Positions 48,525 through 56,532 of a stretch of DNA of 64,000 bases are shown one piece after another; the first letter of the stretch is position 1; each line of letters begins with the position of its first letter. The notes under the pieces were generated by a model, which was not told the DNA's origin, ran no database searches, and worked only from the letters and a program-made list of their open reading frames with translations. A program made the translations under genes and the position numbers. Origin of the DNA: Mucilaginibacter xinganensis. GTDB taxonomy: Bacteria; Bacteroidota; Bacteroidia; Sphingobacteriales; Sphingobacteriaceae. The stretch spans positions 2,666,001 to 2,730,000 of the forward strand of contig NZ_CP022743.1 of NCBI RefSeq assembly GCF_002257585.1, read 5' to 3'.

Positions 48525-49181
48525 ATGAAAAATATATTATTGATCATTTTCGTGCTATCAGGAATATGTTCCTTGCATGCACAAACGCTAATTAACTGCA
48601 AAGTTGATACAACTGGAGGTTATATAAGCGTATTTGATACTGTAAAGTATAACCCTATTTGTAATTATGAGGTATTGACAAAAGCTCACCTGGATAATCA
48701 TTCTGCAAACAACAGGGATACCATTTCATTTTTTCCTCATAAAATAGACGTGCTTTATAAAAAATCTGGTTATAGCCGTGGGCATTGTCTTCCCTTTGAA
48801 GATTTAGCCTATTCGTATGTATCTGCAAAAGCAAGCATGAATGAAAAGAGAAACCTTGCACCACAACCTCAAAATGAGAATATAGGCACTAAATTAGCTT
48901 GTGAAGACACCTGCAGGTTACTGGCTAATCAACAAGGCTCAATACAGGTATTTGGTGGCACATGGGGGACTTATGGCAGTATGAAAGGAATAAATATTCC
49001 GGAGGCCTACTGGACAATGATTATTGATTCAGATAATAACGCAATCTGTTGGTGGCTACCTACCCATGGAGGTAAAATAGGTTATCATGATTTAGGTGCG
49101 TGCAGAATAACTCAAGAATCATTAGAAGCTAAATTGGGTTTTGAACCGCCATTGGTGATATTTAAACAGCAAATAAGATAG
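48525..49181 (+). CDS. Exported DNA/RNA non-specific endonuclease (NUC type)
   Basis: A 218-residue nuclease with a signal peptide (MKNILLIIFVLSGICSLHAQ). GYSRGHCLPFEDL (about residues 85-97) is the DRGH-type catalytic motif of beta-beta-alpha-Me nucleases (here SRGH), and KRNLAPQPQNENIG (about 110-123) supplies the metal-binding Asn of the N.xPQ...N.g pattern. Such enzymes (Serratia nuclease, EndoG, NucA) cut DNA and RNA outside the cytoplasm. It is the last gene of the lysis operon and is followed by a strong terminator. Leading Asp replaced by Ser is a variation seen in some homologues. Confidence 0.75.
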   Translation: MKNILLIIFVLSGICSLHAQTLINCKVDTTGGYISVFDTVKYNPICNYEVLTKAHLDNHSANNRDTISFFPHKIDVLYKKSGYSRGHCLPFEDLAYSYVSAKASMNEKRNLAPQPQNENIGTKLACEDTCRLLANQQGSIQVFGGTWGTYGSMKGINIPEAYWTMIIDSDNNAICWWLPTHGGKIGYHDLGACRITQESLEAKLGFEPPLVIFKQQIR

Positions 49182-49205
49182 TTTTCGTTTAGTTGGTTTA
49201 GTTTG

Positions 49206-49234
49206 GCCCTGTAAGAGATTACAGGGCTTTTTTA
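49206..49234 (+). terminator. Terminator of late operon
   Basis: GCCCTGTAA (49206-49214) pairs with TTACAGGGC (49219-49227) across a GAGA tetraloop, followed by a T tract. It closes the late operon. Confidence 0.9.
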
Positions 49235-49446
49235 TTTTCAATTATTTCACCAATTGCCTGAATGTCATCTAACGTCAAAAGGTTTGTACTGGAATGCAGA
49301 TGCCATTCACCATTGACCTTTATAATGTCCCCGTAGTAATATTTATCTATCAGTAGCTGGTAACCGCCTGAACCCTTATTCACATCAATAATGGTTACCT
49401 GCTTTATTTCATCCCCAAAGCTGGCTGAAAAACTAATACGCTCCAT
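49219..49446 (-). CDS. Small hypothetical protein next to integrase
   Basis: A 75-residue beta-rich protein (SGGYQLLIDKYYYGDIIKVNGEWHLH). Its stop codon lies within the downstream stem of the convergent terminator. It is the gene after the integrase on the minus strand, 21 bases on, so a cotranscribed directionality or accessory factor is possible; no HTH seen. Confidence 0.55.
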   Translation of the reverse strand: MERISFSASFGDEIKQVTIIDVNKGSGGYQLLIDKYYYGDIIKVNGEWHLHSSTNLLTLDDIQAIGEIIENKKAL

Positions 49447-49467
49447 ATACTCAATGCCCGATGTTTT

Positions 49468-50643
49468 TTAAATCTTTCGACCCTTATCATAAACACGACC
49501 GCGCTCAACGCGCCCCAGGCTTTTTAAATACTTCATGGTTACATAAGGGTCAGCATGTCTGAAAAGTACCTGAATATCCCGGATAGTAGCGCCATCATCG
49601 AACAGATCACATGCTCTCTTTGACTTGAAACAATAAAGGCCGTATTCATCACCAAAGCCAAAGTGTTTTTTAACAGGCCTGAACCTACGGGCAAAATTAT
49701 CATTGCCAACCCTCACAGGTCCCGGTTTATCGTTCCTGCCAAATAAATACCAGTCGCCTGGGTATTGCTCCAAATTCAGGCTCTCTAATAATTCTAAAAA
49801 TTCAGGATAAATAGGGACGGGTTGCCTAACCTTATTTTTAGCTATTTCAGCCTCTACAAAGAATAGTTTATTTTTAAGATCAAAGTCACCACATTTTAAA
49901 TAAGGCAACTCTGCTTCGTTCCTTAGGCCTGTATAGTAGATAACCTGGCACACAAGCCATAGGTAAGGATCCGGGGCATGTGTTTCATCACCTATTAGCA
50001 GGTGTTTCTTTATCGCGTTAAATTCTTCGTCGGTGTAAGCAATATTTCCTTTTTCTTCTACTGGGTCACGGGTTATTTTGGCAGCGGGGTTGCGCTCCAG
50101 GTAATCATCATAGTTATCCATATAATGATTAAAGAACCTGCGAATGTCATTTAAATAGTGGTTGACTGTTTTACCTGATTTGATATTTCGCTTTTTAATG
50201 CTTTCTACAAAGTCAAAGATGTGCTGCTTTTTGATCTCGTTAATATCGTAGCCGGCAAAGCCTGAACTTTCAAGCCAACCTTTAAAAACGGTTAACTCTA
50301 TTCGGTACTTTCTTTTGGTATTATCCCTGAGCTTCCCATTTGCTATGAACTCTAAAAATAAATCAATGCAATGAATGATGTTTTTATTTTCGTCGGTCGC
50401 TGTTGGTAAAATGTCAAATGGACTGCCGCCTTTTTCAAGCCATTCATTATAGGCTACTACATAAGCATTTGCTAAGTCGTAACGTGAAGCCCTTGTATTT
50501 TCCTGATTTATTTCTTTGAATACTTTAAAGCGATCAAACTTTTTTGTTTCCGGGTTAAGATAGGAGTACTTAACATACCATTGTTTTTTAAGATCACCTC
50601 CAGCGTCGTAAAGAGTAGCTTTTTTGTAATTTAATCGTAACAT
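49468..50643 (-). CDS. int: Tyrosine-family integrase
   Basis: A 391-residue recombinase of the Bacteroidota phage/transposon type, with an N-terminal arm-binding region, SAM-like core-binding domain (about residues 105-200) and catalytic domain. YYTGLRNEAELPYLK (about 235-249) has the first Arg, FKSKRACDLF (about 343-352) the second Arg with Lys in place of the usual His of HxxR, RHADPYVTMKYLKS (about 365-378) the His and nucleophile Tyr. It faces away from ssrA, whose 3' end lies about 105 bases from the int start. It inserts and excises the prophage at ssrA. Confidence 0.93.
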   Translation of the reverse strand: MLRLNYKKATLYDAGGDLKKQWYVKYSYLNPETKKFDRFKVFKEINQENTRASRYDLANAYVVAYNEWLEKGGSPFDILPTATDENKNIIHCIDLFLEFIANGKLRDNTKRKYRIELTVFKGWLESSGFAGYDINEIKKQHIFDFVESIKKRNIKSGKTVNHYLNDIRRFFNHYMDNYDDYLERNPAAKITRDPVEEKGNIAYTDEEFNAIKKHLLIGDETHAPDPYLWLVCQVIYYTGLRNEAELPYLKCGDFDLKNKLFFVEAEIAKNKVRQPVPIYPEFLELLESLNLEQYPGDWYLFGRNDKPGPVRVGNDNFARRFRPVKKHFGFGDEYGLYCFKSKRACDLFDDGATIRDIQVLFRHADPYVTMKYLKSLGRVERGRVYDKGRKI

Positions 50644-50660
50644 CCTTTTGTCGTCAGCAA

Positions 50661-50709
50661 ATTTTGGAACGTTTTTCCCTCCTGTTATTTTTGGCAGTGT
50701 TTTGGCAGT
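50661..50709. repeat. Putative integrase arm-type sites
   Basis: TTTTGGCAGT occurs twice in tandem (50689-50698 and 50700-50709), 11 bp apart, and a related TTTTGG block lies at 50662-50667. Short direct repeats between int and the core site are typical of integrase arm sites. A further TTTGGCAGTAAA is at 2288-2299. Confidence 0.45.
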
Positions 50710-50710
50710 A

Positions 50711-50742
50711 AAAACCGCTAACTTGTTGATAGTTAGCGGTTG
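50711..50742 (-). terminator. tmRNA terminator on the phage side
   Basis: On the minus strand AACCGCTAACT and AGTTAGCGGTT form an 11-bp perfect stem with a seven-base loop, followed by TTTTT. It lies seven bases beyond the tmRNA 3' end, so it is in prophage or core DNA. Confidence 0.85.
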
Positions 50743-50748
50743 TAAAAG

Positions 50749-51114
50749 TGGAGCCGGAGGGATTCGAACCCTCGTCCAAACATGGTATAAGGTAAGCTTT
50801 CTACATGCTTAGCTTCTGTTTAATTGTAGGGAAGGGGAAGGCCAGTTGCTTGCCTGTACCGTCTTCCTTAGGTGCTTTATCTCGCCCGCTATGCACACCT
50901 TAAGCAGGCCAGTTCCATCTTTCGATGCCCCTGGTGCCGATCCGATGAAACGGAAAACCGGCGGGACAAAAGCTAGCTAAATTCTAAATTAAGCAGCTAA
51001 GGCGTAGTTATTTTCGCCATTTGTGATTTTGAGTGTTCTGATTAGAGCGCTAATTCACCCAACGCGCTGCATGCTTACTTACTTATCTCCATCCTGTCAA
51101 TTCCGGTCGACCCC
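50749..51114 (-). ncRNA. ssrA: tmRNA (ssrA), prophage attachment site
   Basis: A 366-nt transfer-messenger RNA. The 5' GGGGTCG (51114-51108) pairs with the 3' CGGCTCC; the 3' end has the T arm GGGTTCGAATCCC and discriminator A at 50749. The CCA end is not encoded. The tag frame (51018 down to 50989) reads GENNYALAA then TAA, a Bacteroidota tag. It releases stalled ribosomes with SmpB. The phage integrase abuts its 3' end, so the 3' part (from about 50749 to 50780) is probably the duplicated att core. Confidence 0.95.
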
Positions 51115-51169
51115 ATTTTTTAGAGTTTGCAGTTGCCTGTGGGCAGTTAGCAGTTTTTTGATAAGGATA

Positions 51170-51199
51170 CAAAGATACACTATTGAGGTGAAAGGCAAA
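51170..51199 (-). promoter_or_regulatory. Probable ssrA promoter
   Basis: On the minus strand TTTG (plus 51196-51199), an 18-bp spacer and TATCTTTG (plus 51170-51177) fit the Bacteroidota consensus. Transcription would begin about 50 nt before the mature 5' end, which RNase P would then trim. Confidence 0.55.
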
Positions 51200-51205
51200 A
51201 GGATA

Positions 51206-51247
51206 AAGGTAAAAGGTGTTTTCTTTTTGCGTTTCGCCTTTTACCTT
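51206..51247. terminator. Long hairpin at aminotransferase 3' end
   Basis: AAGGTAAAAGG (51206-51216) and CCTTTTACCTT (51237-51247) form an 11-bp perfect stem around a T-rich loop and overlap the end of the aminotransferase gene. It may end that transcript or separate it from the ssrA promoter. Confidence 0.4.
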
Positions 51248-52467
51248 GCAGCTTTTACCTCTTCCACGCCAACTGAACGTCCCGGATACACCTTTAGGGC
51301 CTCATCCAGGCAGATCATTGCTTTTTCAATATCGTTATTGTTCAAAACGTATGCCATTCTAACTTCGTTAAGTCCGGCGCCGGGGGTGCTGTAAAACCCG
51401 GTTGCAGGCGCCATCATTACGGTTTGGTTTTCGTAGCTGAATTCCTCCAGCATCCACTGGCAAAACTTGTCGGCATTGTCAATCGGCAGCTGCGCCACCA
51501 CGTAAAACGCGCCACCTGGGTTAGGGCAGTAAACGCCTTCCATCCGGTTTAGGCTGTTTACAATGGTATTGCGGCGGCTGGTGTATTCTTTATTTACACT
51601 TTCAAAATATTCGTCGGGGGTATCAACGGCAGCTTCGCCGGCTATTTGCTCCACCATACCTGCGCTAAGCCTTGCCTGGGCAAATTTAAGGCCCGCGGCC
51701 AGTACCTGTTTGTTTTTGGTGATCAGGCATCCCAGCCTTGCACCGCATGCGCTGTAACGCTTGCTTACAGTGTCCATCACAATTACATTTTCGTCCAGCC
51801 CTGCTAAATGCATTGGCGAAATGAAAGATTTGCCGTCATAGCAAAACTCGCGGTAAGCCTCGTCACTAAACAAATACAAGTCGTATTTTAGCGCCAGCAC
51901 CTTCAGTGCCTCCATTTCTTCCTGCGAATACAAATACCCGGTAGGATTATTGGGGTTACAGATAATTATCGCCTTGGTTTTACCAGTGATCAGTTTTTCA
52001 AACTCGCTGATAGGGGGCAGGGCAAAGCCATTTTCAATGTATGACAGTATGGGTTTAACAACAATATCGCTCTGGCAGGCAAAGCCATTGTAGTTGGCAT
52101 AAAAAGGTTCTGGTATTATTACCTCGTCGCCCGGGTCAAGGCAGGCCATCATAGCTATGGTAATAGCCTCTGATCCGCCTGTGGTTACAATTATATTTTC
52201 GGGCGTGATATTGTAGCCCAGTTTATTGTAGTAGCCGGTAAGTTTTTTACGATAGGATAAAGTTCCTTCTGACGGGGTGTAGGCCCAAACTTTAAAATCA
52301 ATATTTTTAATGGCATTAAGCATCCCTTCCGGGGTCTCAATATCTGGTTGGCCTATGTTTAAGTGATATACCTTTTTACCATCAAGCTTTGCTTTATCGG
52401 CGTAAGGCGTTAATTTACGAATAGGGGAAGCGGGCATTTGCTGCCCTTTGTGCGATATTTTTGGCAT
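51241..52467 (-). CDS. PLP-dependent aminotransferase (class I/II)
   Basis: A 408-residue aspartate aminotransferase-like enzyme. NIGQPDIETP at residue 36, GGSEAITIAMMACLDPGDEVIIPEPFYANY (about 91-120), NPNNPTGYLY (about 176) and the PLP lysine in DTVSKRYSACGARLG (about 237-251) are fold-type I hallmarks. The conserved C-terminal Arg is in LNEVRMAYV. Substrate (aspartate or another amino acid) cannot be fixed by sequence. Host gene; composition is richer in G and C than the phage genes. Confidence 0.92.
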   Translation of the reverse strand: MPKISHKGQQMPASPIRKLTPYADKAKLDGKKVYHLNIGQPDIETPEGMLNAIKNIDFKVWAYTPSEGTLSYRKKLTGYYNKLGYNITPENIIVTTGGSEAITIAMMACLDPGDEVIIPEPFYANYNGFACQSDIVVKPILSYIENGFALPPISEFEKLITGKTKAIIICNPNNPTGYLYSQEEMEALKVLALKYDLYLFSDEAYREFCYDGKSFISPMHLAGLDENVIVMDTVSKRYSACGARLGCLITKNKQVLAAGLKFAQARLSAGMVEQIAGEAAVDTPDEYFESVNKEYTSRRNTIVNSLNRMEGVYCPNPGGAFYVVAQLPIDNADKFCQWMLEEFSYENQTVMMAPATGFYSTPGAGLNEVRMAYVLNNNDIEKAMICLDEALKVYPGRSVGVEEVKAAR

Positions 52468-52530
52468 ACGGCAAAATTAGTAATTTTAGTCCAAAAGTTG
52501 GAAAGGACGTTGGAGCAGGAGGAAAATAAT

Positions 52531-52568
52531 CAGCAGGCCCGGGCTGAAGAAATGCCACCGGCCTGCTG
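52531..52568 (-). terminator. Large hairpin between lipoprotein and aminotransferase genes
   Basis: CAGCAGGCC (52531-52539) pairs with GGCCTGCTG (52560-52568). A second short palindrome (ATATGGGC/GCCCATAT) lies next to it at about 52574-52592. Both are downstream of the lipoprotein gene. Confidence 0.5.
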
Positions 52569-52599
52569 AATGAATATGGGCAAAGCCCATATTTAAGTA

Positions 52600-53163
52600 T
52601 TAATTGCTTTTGAAGGTGTACGGGACTTTATTAAAGCCGCCACCGGAAATGTTTGCTATAGTTACAGAAACTACGTTTCCGTTGCTGTCGTAGTTATTTA
52701 CCAGGGTTGTAAAGCTATAGGTCCCGGTGATCTGGTTTTTAACAGAATCAACGGCGGTAACCACCACTGTGCCTGATCCTGCTGCAACGGTACCGTTTGG
52801 CGTATATACAAGGTTCCCCTCTGAATTTTTTTGCGGAGTTAAATAAGCCAGCTGCAGGTTTGGTGTAGCATCAACTGTATAAGTACCTAAAGGAAAGCCG
52901 CTTGAGTTAATAGAGGTGCTTTTTGTTAACGAGATACTTATCCGTTTACTGAAACCTGTTCCCTCGCATATAAAAGTTTTTGTTTTAGCAGCTGCATTAT
53001 AGGTTAATGACGACGTAACCGTATCAGTGTACCATGTACTGTCTTTTATGTTGGCGATCATTAATGAGGTTGAGGTGGAAGTGGCTACAACTGTATCTTT
53101 TTTACAGTTTTCCAAAAATAAAATGCCCGATAACAAAATAGCAATAAGTGAAATTTTCTTCAT
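52600..53163 (-). CDS. Outer-membrane lipoprotein, beta-rich
   Basis: A 187-residue protein with a lipoprotein signal (MKKISLIAILLSGILFLENC, lipobox LENC, Cys20 lipidated) and a Thr/Ser-rich beta-strand mature part. The opening of the mature part, with a W near residue 44 (IKDSTWYTDT), and the periodic strands match DUF6252-type proteins of this group. Probably surface or outer-membrane located; function unknown. Confidence 0.7.
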   Translation of the reverse strand: MKKISLIAILLSGILFLENCKKDTVVATSTSTSLMIANIKDSTWYTDTVTSSLTYNAAAKTKTFICEGTGFSKRISISLTKSTSINSSGFPLGTYTVDATPNLQLAYLTPQKNSEGNLVYTPNGTVAAGSGTVVVTAVDSVKNQITGTYSFTTLVNNYDSNGNVVSVTIANISGGGFNKVPYTFKSN

Positions 53164-53306
53164 ATATGATTATTTAGCAAAGGAACGACTTTTAGCTAAA
53201 TTTAATATAAAGTATTTCGTTTTTTACATTTTTTAACAATTGGCGCATTCGGGGCCATTTTTATCAACATTAAAGGCTAATACAACTTAGCTGTAAATCG
53301 CGTATT

Positions 53307-53504
53307 TTACTTAAAATACGAGAGCGGGATTTCCTTCCACATGCCGTGAGAGAGGTTGCCGGTAAGTAATTCATAAATTAAATAAAGCGGCCAGAATATA
53401 TAGCTGATTATCAGCATTATAATGCTGTGGTTGTAATACCAGTTTACCATTAGTGAATATATTCCCAAAACTAAATACAGGATGCTTGAGTCTCTGTTTT
53501 TCAT
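53307..53504 (-). CDS. Small membrane protein
   Basis: A 65-residue protein with two hydrophobic segments (residues 8-22 and 28-48, SIIMLIISYIFWPLYLIYELL) and a short basic N-terminus. No family named. Monocistronic; 143-bp gap to the lipoprotein gene. Confidence 0.6.
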   Translation of the reverse strand: MKNRDSSILYLVLGIYSLMVNWYYNHSIIMLIISYIFWPLYLIYELLTGNLSHGMWKEIPLSYFK

Positions 53505-53783
53505 GATCTTTATGGTGCTTTATTGTAAATTATGTTCAATATTAGCAAATTCAGGCTATTATCCGGTGTCTGTGGCACAAATTTATTAGTTTAAATTAAA
53601 CCAGGTTTAATTAAGGGTTTACATATTGTTAATAACTATTGGCGGGGCATAACTAAGTTAAATTTGTTTCTTAAGCATAATTATATAACTTGGCATCCTG
53701 ATATGCTTAAATATCGCTTATAAAACCTATTTAAAAACAAAATGCCCTTACAGGGGTTTAATCAAAAAACAAACAAACTTATC
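53505..53783. other. Intergenic region with promoter
   Basis: 279 bases without a supported gene. It contains a -7 box TAAATTTG at 53659-53666, oriented rightward, with no exact TTTG at -33. It would give a leader of about 110 nt to the gene starting at 53784. Confidence 0.4.
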
Positions 53784-53993
53784 ATGGCAACAACAAATGG
53801 CATTACTGCGTATTCAGTAAAAACAAAAACTAAAAATGTACCAATGATCGATCCTGTTATTGACATTAAATCAGGAAGATACATTGCAACAGGAAAAGAC
53901 AGCGAAGGTAATAAAATGGCTGCAATTATGGGTAAAGCAACTGCCGAAGAGCACATAAAGAACGGTAACGCTAAAAAAGGCACTGGCTGGTAG
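53784..53993 (+). CDS. Small conserved hypothetical protein
   Basis: A 69-residue protein starting MATTNGITAYSVKTKTKNVP. No domain recognised; the repeated K-T pattern and final KKGTGW look like small soluble proteins seen in Mucilaginibacter and relatives (recognition by style, not by search). ATG 53784 is favoured over 53742 for its A-rich leader. Followed by a hairpin shared with the convergent gene. Confidence 0.55.
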   Translation: MATTNGITAYSVKTKTKNVPMIDPVIDIKSGRYIATGKDSEGNKMAAIMGKATAEEHIKNGNAKKGTGW

Positions 53994-54030
53994 TCTGCTA
54001 ATCATTTGCCTTTATAAAGGTTAGTGATGT

Positions 54031-54095
54031 AATTATACCTGGCTTAAGTTTTTGTGTGTAAAATACATTTACTTATGCCAGGTATAATTTTTTAT
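54031..54095. terminator. Shared terminator between convergent genes
   Basis: AATTATACCTGGC (54031-54043) and GCCAGGTATAATT (54077-54089) form a 13-bp perfect stem with a T run after it on the plus strand. It can end both the 53784 gene and the leftward operon. Confidence 0.6.
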
Positions 54096-54099
54096 ACCC

Positions 54100-54903
54100 T
54101 TATTGCTCCAAAACATCATTTGCGATGGGATTTTCAATTTCCTTTTTCAGCAGTTTTAGCTCGGTTATGATAATGAAGCTAACAATAACCAAAAAAGCCC
54201 AGGAGCTGATTTTCTGACAATTTACCATTGCCCATGTTTGATGCTGATAGGCGTATTTCCAGGCCCCAAGCCTCGTTGCAACGTTTTCTGCAAGCCATAT
54301 AAAAAAGCCGATCAGCAGGAAAGAAAGGATCACCGGCATCTTGTACGCCCTGTTTTCGATATGAAATATAACCACAGCCTTTCTGAAAAATAAAAGGATC
54401 AGCAGTCCTGCAAAATAGCGCACATCTAAAATAAAATGGTTGCTGAAAAAGTTAAGATATATCAATGTGCCTGTTATCCTGGCTATGCGGTGCCCCGGCC
54501 AGTTAATTAACTTTAAGTTGAACCGGCGCCAGGCCTGGCACATATAGCTGGCTACACTGGCATACATAAAGCCGCTATACAATGGCACGCCGCCTATTTT
54601 GGTAACGGCATATTCCGGGTATGACCACGAGCCGATGTGCACCTTAAATAATTCCATAATTAAGCCCAAAAGGTGGAATATGCAGATCACCATTACCTCA
54701 TCCCGGGTTTCAATTTTTAGCGCGAATAACATTACCTGGATAGCTATACAGCCAATCAGCATAAAATCATACCGGTAAATTACCCCCGTTAACAGGTGCG
54801 ACAATGCGAGTAAGCTAAAAACCAACACCGGGAACAGGCATGATAACGCCTGTTCTTTAATAAAAATGATGAAATTGCGCATGGTGGATTTAATGGTTTT
54901 CAA
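54100..54903 (-). CDS. DUF817 family membrane protein
   Basis: A 267-residue integral membrane protein with seven to eight hydrophobic helices. Conserved family features include FKVHIGSWSYPEYAVTKIGGVPLYSGFMYASVASYM (about residues 85-120) and AENVATRLGAWKYAYQHQTWAMV. Function unknown. It overlaps the MpaB-like gene by four bases, third in a DUF2809 / MpaB-like / DUF817 operon. Confidence 0.85.
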   Translation of the reverse strand: MKTIKSTMRNFIIFIKEQALSCLFPVLVFSLLALSHLLTGVIYRYDFMLIGCIAIQVMLFALKIETRDEVMVICIFHLLGLIMELFKVHIGSWSYPEYAVTKIGGVPLYSGFMYASVASYMCQAWRRFNLKLINWPGHRIARITGTLIYLNFFSNHFILDVRYFAGLLILLFFRKAVVIFHIENRAYKMPVILSFLLIGFFIWLAENVATRLGAWKYAYQHQTWAMVNCQKISSWAFLVIVSFIIITELKLLKKEIENPIANDVLEQ

Positions 54904-55664
54904 TGGGCCTGCTCCATTTCCATCACTTGTTTTTTATAGGCGTTTGGCAATAAGGCATTTTTTACATACCCCTCAACTTTAAGTTTGCGGAGCACCTTGT
55001 AAACAACAAGCACCGGCTTAACCCAGCGCACATTATTGGGCAGCAATTGCGTTTTTACATGCGGGGGTACAAGTATAAGCTGTACCTGCTTTAAAATAAT
55101 GAATCTCAAGGGTCCTAAATGTTTTTTATATTGCAGGTAAAGGTCAGCCGTAAAGTGACTGTTCACCAGGTTTTGCCGCAGGTATTGCTCCCGCATTACA
55201 CAATATTCGCCGTATCCGGATGGCAGCCCGGCCAACTGCATTCTGGCGCCCACTTGTTTGAAAACAGCAAATACTTCCTCTTTTTCGTGTGCGGTAAGGT
55301 TGCGTTCCAATAACTCATAAGAGCGGATAGAGTAGTCTATCAGCAGAAACAATACGTTCAGATAGGCTTGGCCGGGAATCTGCGACCCCCTGTTTTTCTC
55401 TACACTGCGGTGGATGCCCGTTATCCGGTCTATTGCTTCCAGCGCCTTTTCCCGCTTCGAAAAAATGATTTGGTGCGAATAAGCAAGTGTAGAAAATAGC
55501 CTCCCGAGCGGATCAGCCGGTAGACGCCCGGTAAAATACAGCCAGTCAACAGCCTTATTTAAAGCAAATTCAGCAGCTGCACCCGCAAATATGAACAGCA
55601 CGGTATCGGCCTTCCCCCATATCGCTCTAACTATCGAATCTTTATCTACAAAAAGGTTTTCCAT
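54900..55664 (-). CDS. MpaB/DUF2236-like oxygenase-type protein
   Basis: A 254-residue helical protein. DPLGRLFSTLAYSHQIIF (about residues 51-68), ITGIHRSVE (about 82-90) and LLIDYSIRSYELLER fit the rubber-oxygenase / mpaB-like DUF2236 family, which binds b-type haem via a conserved His. Here the IH in ITGIH is the family position. Substrate unknown. Neighbours are two uncharacterised membrane proteins, so it may act at the membrane. Confidence 0.7.
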   Translation of the reverse strand: MENLFVDKDSIVRAIWGKADTVLFIFAGAAAEFALNKAVDWLYFTGRLPADPLGRLFSTLAYSHQIIFSKREKALEAIDRITGIHRSVEKNRGSQIPGQAYLNVLFLLIDYSIRSYELLERNLTAHEKEEVFAVFKQVGARMQLAGLPSGYGEYCVMREQYLRQNLVNSHFTADLYLQYKKHLGPLRFIILKQVQLILVPPHVKTQLLPNNVRWVKPVLVVYKVLRKLKVEGYVKNALLPNAYKKQVMEMEQAH

Positions 55665-55667
55665 TCA

Positions 55668-56057
55668 TTAAAAACTTTTAACGCTGTATCTTACATTTTC
55701 AACAAAAAGCACCAGTATTATGCCAAGCGTGTAGGCTAGCAGGTCGGTAAATGAGAAACAGGTACCTAACAAAACTCTTGCAAGGGTAGAGTTCGCTAAC
55801 ACTAACACGTTTAACAAATTAAAGTATTGTGACACCTCAACCAGGTAAGCAACCAGCAACACAGCGCCGGCGGTTTTTAAAACAGGTGTATTGATAAAGC
55901 TTTTTATAAAACAATACAGCAGGATGACTACCAGGAAATCGCCCCCATAGGGTCGGATTATAGCATCGTGCACATCAGCGCCAATTATAAATTCTGCAGT
56001 AAACAAGAAAACGGTTAATACGAAATAGCTTTTGAAGAAGCCCAGTCTTGTATTCAT
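55668..56057 (-). CDS. DUF2809 family membrane protein
   Basis: A 129-residue protein with four membrane helices. IIRPYGGDFLVVILLYCFIKSF (about residues 32-53), VAYLVEVSQYFNLL (about 69-82) and ARVLLGTCFSFTDLLAYTLG (about 92-111) are the DUF2809 signature. Function unknown. First gene of the operon; three bases separate it from the MpaB-like gene. Confidence 0.85.
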   Translation of the reverse strand: MNTRLGFFKSYFVLTVFLFTAEFIIGADVHDAIIRPYGGDFLVVILLYCFIKSFINTPVLKTAGAVLLVAYLVEVSQYFNLLNVLVLANSTLARVLLGTCFSFTDLLAYTLGIILVLFVENVRYSVKSF

Positions 56058-56181
56058 TTAAAAGTACTTTGAATTACAAAGTAAAAGAATTTTAGTTAAA
56101 CCTGCAACAGTTAAAAATAAGTTTAAAGAGGGTAAAAAGCAGTGCCGATCTATTTTTTACAAAAACTGACGCCTTTTTTGC

Positions 56182-56189
56182 TACCTTTG
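56182..56189 (+). promoter_or_regulatory. -7 box of the 56286 gene
   Basis: TACCTTTG matches TAnnTTTG. It would give a 5' leader of about 90 nt that can fold (AGCCCG at 56199-56204 pairs with CGGGCT at 56254-56259, enclosing CCATA/TATGG). Confidence 0.55.
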
Positions 56190-56285
56190 CAATAATCCCA
56201 GCCCGTTTTGATATACACTTTCGGCTACTGACCATAACTATATGGTTACGCATCGGGCTATTTCTATTCTTAAATTTTAAATATT

Positions 56286-56483
56286 ATGGCGAAATCACAG
56301 GCGACCTTCATGAAGAAGCAACTCGAAAAAAACAGGCAGAAGAAAAAAGAAGATAAAGAGCAGCGCAAGCTTGATCGTCAGCAAAACCCAACCAGCGGAA
56401 ATCTTGACGACATGATGGCTTATGTTAACGAATTCGGCGAAATAGTTTCCACTCCACCTGATAACTACAAAAAACCTGAATAA
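56286..56483 (+). CDS. Small basic protein with long leader
   Basis: A 65-residue protein: a very basic helix (residues 8-35, MKKQLEKNRQKKKEDKEQRK) followed by MMAYVNEFGEIVSTPPD. The MxAYVxEFGxIxxTPPD tail is common in small Bacteroidota proteins that often sit next to cold-shock genes. RNA binding is plausible; function not established. The structured leader supports post-transcriptional control. Confidence 0.7.
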   Translation: MAKSQATFMKKQLEKNRQKKKEDKEQRKLDRQQNPTSGNLDDMMAYVNEFGEIVSTPPDNYKKPE

Positions 56484-56532
56484 CAAAACTACCTGTGCAA
56501 ATAGTTAGATTAGCGTAAAATTGCTGATCGTT

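Noticed and set aside
50712-50741. Inverted repeat near ssrA as the attachment core
   Set aside because: The perfect stem followed by T residues in the direction of ssrA transcription is better explained as a terminator; attachment cores in ssrA lie in the tRNA-like 3' end.
51023-51394. 123-residue plus-strand ORF over tmRNA and aminotransferase end
   Set aside because: It is antisense to the tmRNA gene and to the end of the aminotransferase gene and has no protein-like composition.
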